DNA from: [Clostridium] viride DSM 6836
GTDB lineage: Bacteria; Bacillota; Clostridia; Oscillospirales; Oscillospiraceae
DNA: 64,000 nt
Assembly: GCA_000620945.1 (NCBI GenBank)
Contig: JHZO01000004.1
Span: 62,001-126,000 of the forward strand
Reading direction: 5' to 3'
The number at the start of each line of letters is the position of its first letter. Positions within the stretch are counted from its first letter, which is position 1. The translations under genes and the position numbers were made by a program. The notes below the pieces were generated by a model that did not search any database, was not told where the DNA came from, and was given only the letters and a program-made list of their open reading frames with translations. Shown here piece by piece: positions 61,546 to 64,000 of this stretch.

Positions 61546-63732
61546 TTAGGAGAACAGTCCGGACACGGCAGTTCCCATTTCGCGGAAGATGTTTCCGATC
61601 CGACTAAAGACGTTTCCTTTGGCAACAAAGGTTTCGTCCACATTGGGTTTTTCCGTGGCATCCTTTAGGGTGATTTCATCTGTGCGCATGAGGATTTGAA
61701 TGCTCTGGGGGGAAGGGTTGCGGGAAGAGGTTAACGATGGTTTTTCCAAAGAAGTGTCCATCAATAGCATGTTGTTGTTTTCTCCGGTGTACTCATCCCA
61801 TTTATCATCGATGGTTTTCTTCACCGTATCTTTGGCGTTTTTGATGGTTCCGGTTTGATTAAGCCCTTTTGTAATGCGCCGCAAGGAGTCAGCGGCCCCA
61901 TTGAGGGTTTTGGAGGTGCCGGGATCCAAAAAGGTGCCGCTTTGCCTGACCAGGGCTTCTGAATTAGCAAACAGAACTTTCAAATTGAGGGTTCCAGTTG
62001 TCAATGAATTGGCCAAGGTGGATACGGTATCCAGTGCACTCTGTGCCTTCGGTTCATAGGCGTTTAGGGTATTGTACAGCGCATCCAGCTGACCTATCAA
62101 AGTATCGATCTTTTCCAGGGCTTTCACGCCTTCGTCACTTAGCTGCTGCCCATCGGTGAGCAGGGATTCTCCCAGATCAGAGTAGTCCCATTCAAGATCA
62201 CGATGCAAGGTTTGCATGGCTTTGATGACGGCAGCGGTTTGGGAGGCCACGTTTGCGGTGGAGGCAGAGACGTCATTTAATCCACCGGAAATGGTGGTAA
62301 GTGGAGCCAGTTCTTTGCTAATCTCCTTTTGGTTGGCCCAGATCCCAAAGAAAAGAGCAGCCTGTTCCTGATTCTTAAGTACGTATAGAAGGTAGGCTTG
62401 AAAAGCAGTATCAGTATCAGCAATGCCGTTCTTTAAAGACTCAGCTTTTAGTGTGTTTGCTTTGATCATAATGCTCTTTACAGTGCTAATGGGAAGACTG
62501 ACACCAGGTTGAATTTCAATCTTTTGAGAATTCAAAGACTCATCTACGTTGCCGATATTTGTATTCAAACTATCTAAGCTTGAAGCAAGGGAGTCTAATT
62601 TTTGATTTACGGGGCCGATTTTATCGTCAAAATCATCCATAAAGTCTTCCAGGGCGTGGGTATCCGTTTTGAGATTTTTCAGCACCTTGGACGTGGAGGC
62701 AATGTTGTCTTTTAAGGATTTGGTGGTTGAATTGATGTTGGACAGGTCTTTTTTCACTTGGGAAAGGGTATCCTTGGCAGCTTTTAGATCGCCTTCGGTT
62801 GGTTTCATTGCGTTGCCAATACTATCTAGGTCAAGGAGGGACTGATCGAAGTTGGCATAGATTTGCCCTTTGCCATCCGAGATGACTTTGCGGGCCTCTT
62901 CCAAGGCGGCAAGACCGTCGGCGGTGGAATTCAGACTGCCGGACAAGGAGTTCATGCAGTTTAAGATGATATCGAGGCTTTGATTGATCGCGTTTGCGGA
63001 ATCCTCTAAGGTGTCTTTTGCCTCACGCACGTCCTTAATCTTATCCATTTGGGCAAAGGTGGCGGGAACCATCAAAAAGGTGAAGCCGGTAAATTCGAAG
63101 TTGTCGGATCCTAAGCGCACCACATAATGGCACTCTTCCCCAGGCAAAGCCATGAAGGCAAGGGCCTTATAGTTGCCGACGCTCTGAACTTGTGCACCCG
63201 GCGCTTCGACGGAATAGATCTTGTCGTAATCCAGAGCGGCCGCTGCGGTTAGCACCAGGTTGTTTCGGAAGTATTCGGGAGCAGTTTCGTTGGGGATCAA
63301 ATCCAAAGCAATCTCAACCAAACCCTTAGCACCGGCTAAGGTGGTGGGGTCGGCGGGGACGCCATTGAGCTTATAGCTTAGCTCAATCTTCCAAGGAAGG
63401 TTTGCCAAGGGCTCATCGGTTTTTGCCTCGAAGTAGAAGCGACTGGGAATATTGTCGGTAAAGGTGAAGGTAACGCCCTCCTCCGAGCGATTGGGTTCGA
63501 TGTAATTGCTCATATTTTCAATGGAGTCATAGGTTCCGTAGTCCGTAATGGAATTCTGGCCATTCATGGAAAAGCTTTTCACCATGTTGCTGTTTCGGGT
63601 GGCTCCATAGTAATCCAAATTGACGAAGTACGACTCGTCATACGTAACGGTGGGCGCTGCTGCGTATACGGTCAGGGAAAGGGTCATGCATACCGCGAGC
63701 CCGGCAGCGGCGAAGCGGTTAAAACGAGACAT
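61546..63732 (-). CDS. Secreted YhgE/Pip-like coiled-coil protein
   Basis: The 728-residue protein starts with a signal peptide (about 1-26, ending LTVYAAA). Residues 80-240 form a beta-rich region; from about 245 to 620 there are long helical repeats with DTLEDSANAINQSLDIIL, TKSLKDNIASTSKVLKN and similar coiled coils, as in the YhgE/Pip proteins paired with MMPL/RND exporters. It has no C-terminal transmembrane helix in sight; the last 35 residues contain a short amphipathic segment. It overlaps the transporter gene by 14 bp, so they are produced together. Confidence 0.75.
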   Translation of the reverse strand: MSRFNRFAAAGLAVCMTLSLTVYAAAPTVTYDESYFVNLDYYGATRNSNMVKSFSMNGQNSITDYGTYDSIENMSNYIEPNRSEEGVTFTFTDNIPSRFYFEAKTDEPLANLPWKIELSYKLNGVPADPTTLAGAKGLVEIALDLIPNETAPEYFRNNLVLTAAAALDYDKIYSVEAPGAQVQSVGNYKALAFMALPGEECHYVVRLGSDNFEFTGFTFLMVPATFAQMDKIKDVREAKDTLEDSANAINQSLDIILNCMNSLSGSLNSTADGLAALEEARKVISDGKGQIYANFDQSLLDLDSIGNAMKPTEGDLKAAKDTLSQVKKDLSNINSTTKSLKDNIASTSKVLKNLKTDTHALEDFMDDFDDKIGPVNQKLDSLASSLDSLNTNIGNVDESLNSQKIEIQPGVSLPISTVKSIMIKANTLKAESLKNGIADTDTAFQAYLLYVLKNQEQAALFFGIWANQKEISKELAPLTTISGGLNDVSASTANVASQTAAVIKAMQTLHRDLEWDYSDLGESLLTDGQQLSDEGVKALEKIDTLIGQLDALYNTLNAYEPKAQSALDTVSTLANSLTTGTLNLKVLFANSEALVRQSGTFLDPGTSKTLNGAADSLRRITKGLNQTGTIKNAKDTVKKTIDDKWDEYTGENNNMLLMDTSLEKPSLTSSRNPSPQSIQILMRTDEITLKDATEKPNVDETFVAKGNVFSRIGNIFREMGTAVSGLFS

Positions 63733-64000
63733 ATTGATTTTCTCCTTCCAGTTGAGATTCTTCCAGTAAGACGGTGTCTTCCGGTTCTATGATGTCGGGG
63801 GCAAGGTCAGCAGGAACGGTGGATGCCTTGGGGAGAAGCGCGGCAGAACCGGCGCGAAGGGCAAGCAGCTTCTTTCGGTGGCGCTCGCTGCGTTCAATTG
63901 CTTTCTTTTGCTGCCGTTGAATGGGGCCGTCAAAGGCATCCAGGAGAGCAGGGAGAAGGGAAAGCACTAACAGCATGGAAAGAAGGGCGCCTCGAGCCAC
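63719..64000 (-). CDS. MMPL/RND-family transporter, C-terminal end (partial)
   Basis: Only the last 93 residues are in the window. ARGALLSMLLVLSLLPALLDAFDG is the last membrane helix of an MMPL-type exporter (here written in two parts, ARGALLSMLLVLS and LLPALLDAFDG), followed by a long basic and acidic cytoplasmic tail. The rest lies beyond the right edge. The overlap with the downstream YhgE-like gene indicates a two-gene export unit, but the cargo is unknown. Confidence 0.75.
   Translation of the reverse strand: MARGALLSMLLVLSLLPALLDAFDGPIQRQQKKAIERSERHRKKLLALRAGSAALLPKASTVPADLAPDIIEPEDTVLLEESQLEGENQYVSF

Overview
The window is a chromosomal segment of a spore-forming Firmicute, most likely class Clostridia and probably an Oscillospiraceae-like lineage. 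The evidence is the spoIIAA-spoIIAB-sigF operon, spoVAC, an FMN riboswitch in front of ribU, a T-box in front of valS, strong AGGAGG ribosome binding sites, frequent TTG/GTG starts and gene families typical of that group (DUF4830, an extended RsmH paralog, DUF3781). Most of the window is G+C-balanced core genome. The stretch from about 46.6 to 55.3 kb is visibly richer in A+T and is accessory.

Layout. 1-7.2 kb: a division and cell wall cluster (murE end, mraY, ftsW, murG, murA, ftsQ, ftsZ); murF, murC, murD and ftsA are not in it. 7.2-9.7 kb: a SLOG-family protein, riboswitch-controlled ribU, a DUF1294 protein and a nitroreductase. 9.7-14.75 kb: a str-type translation operon (L7Ae-like protein, rpsL, rpsG, fusA, tuf) with several promoters and an unusual structured gap between rpsL and rpsG. 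14.8-21.5 kb: a mechanosensitive channel, DUF4830 protein, pseudouridine synthase, PucR/CdaR-type regulator, ftsE-ftsX, a 34-residue membrane peptide and a carboxy-terminal protease. 21.6-31.8 kb: greA-lysS, an rRNA methyltransferase, dprA, topA, trmFO, plsX, acpP and rnc. 31.8-37.5 kb: gluQ converging on the spoIIA sporulation operon, then valS with its T-box. 37.5-46.5 kb: a dihydrouridine synthase, small conserved proteins, rpsF-ssb-rpsR, spoVAC, ogt, an SLH surface protein, rodA, tsaE-tsaB and upp.

46.5-54.2 kb: tRNA-Leu(CAG) followed by a 7.5 kb integrated island. A 23-bp copy of the tRNA 3' end (46608-46630 and 54155-54177) marks both ends, and near-identical 24-bp direct repeats lie just inside. 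The island is mostly wreckage: a frameshifted tyrosine integrase, a P4/D5-type primase tail, an AIPR (abortive infection) fragment, a broken Y-family polymerase and a decayed IS30 with recognisable inverted repeats. Three intact genes remain: a YitT-type membrane protein, a DegV protein and a crotonase. Just outside the island are a 50-residue four-cysteine protein with its own promoter and a two-repeat, one-spacer CRISPR remnant of type I-C appearance with no cas genes.

55.3-64 kb returns to core-like genes: a DUF3781 protein, a second GreA-like factor, an RsmH paralog with an N-terminal extension, an ABC-F ATPase, a GGDEF diguanylate cyclase, small membrane peptides and, at the right edge, a YhgE-like secreted coiled-coil protein translationally coupled to the end of an MMPL/RND transporter.

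The core genes work together in three main processes: cell envelope growth and division (mur, fts, rodA), protein synthesis and tRNA/rRNA modification, and sporulation (spoIIA, spoVAC, possibly the Ctp protease). No complete, clearly undescribed multigene system was found. The least explained items are the rpsL-rpsG structured gap, the small cysteine protein, the orphan CRISPR and the four small membrane peptides.
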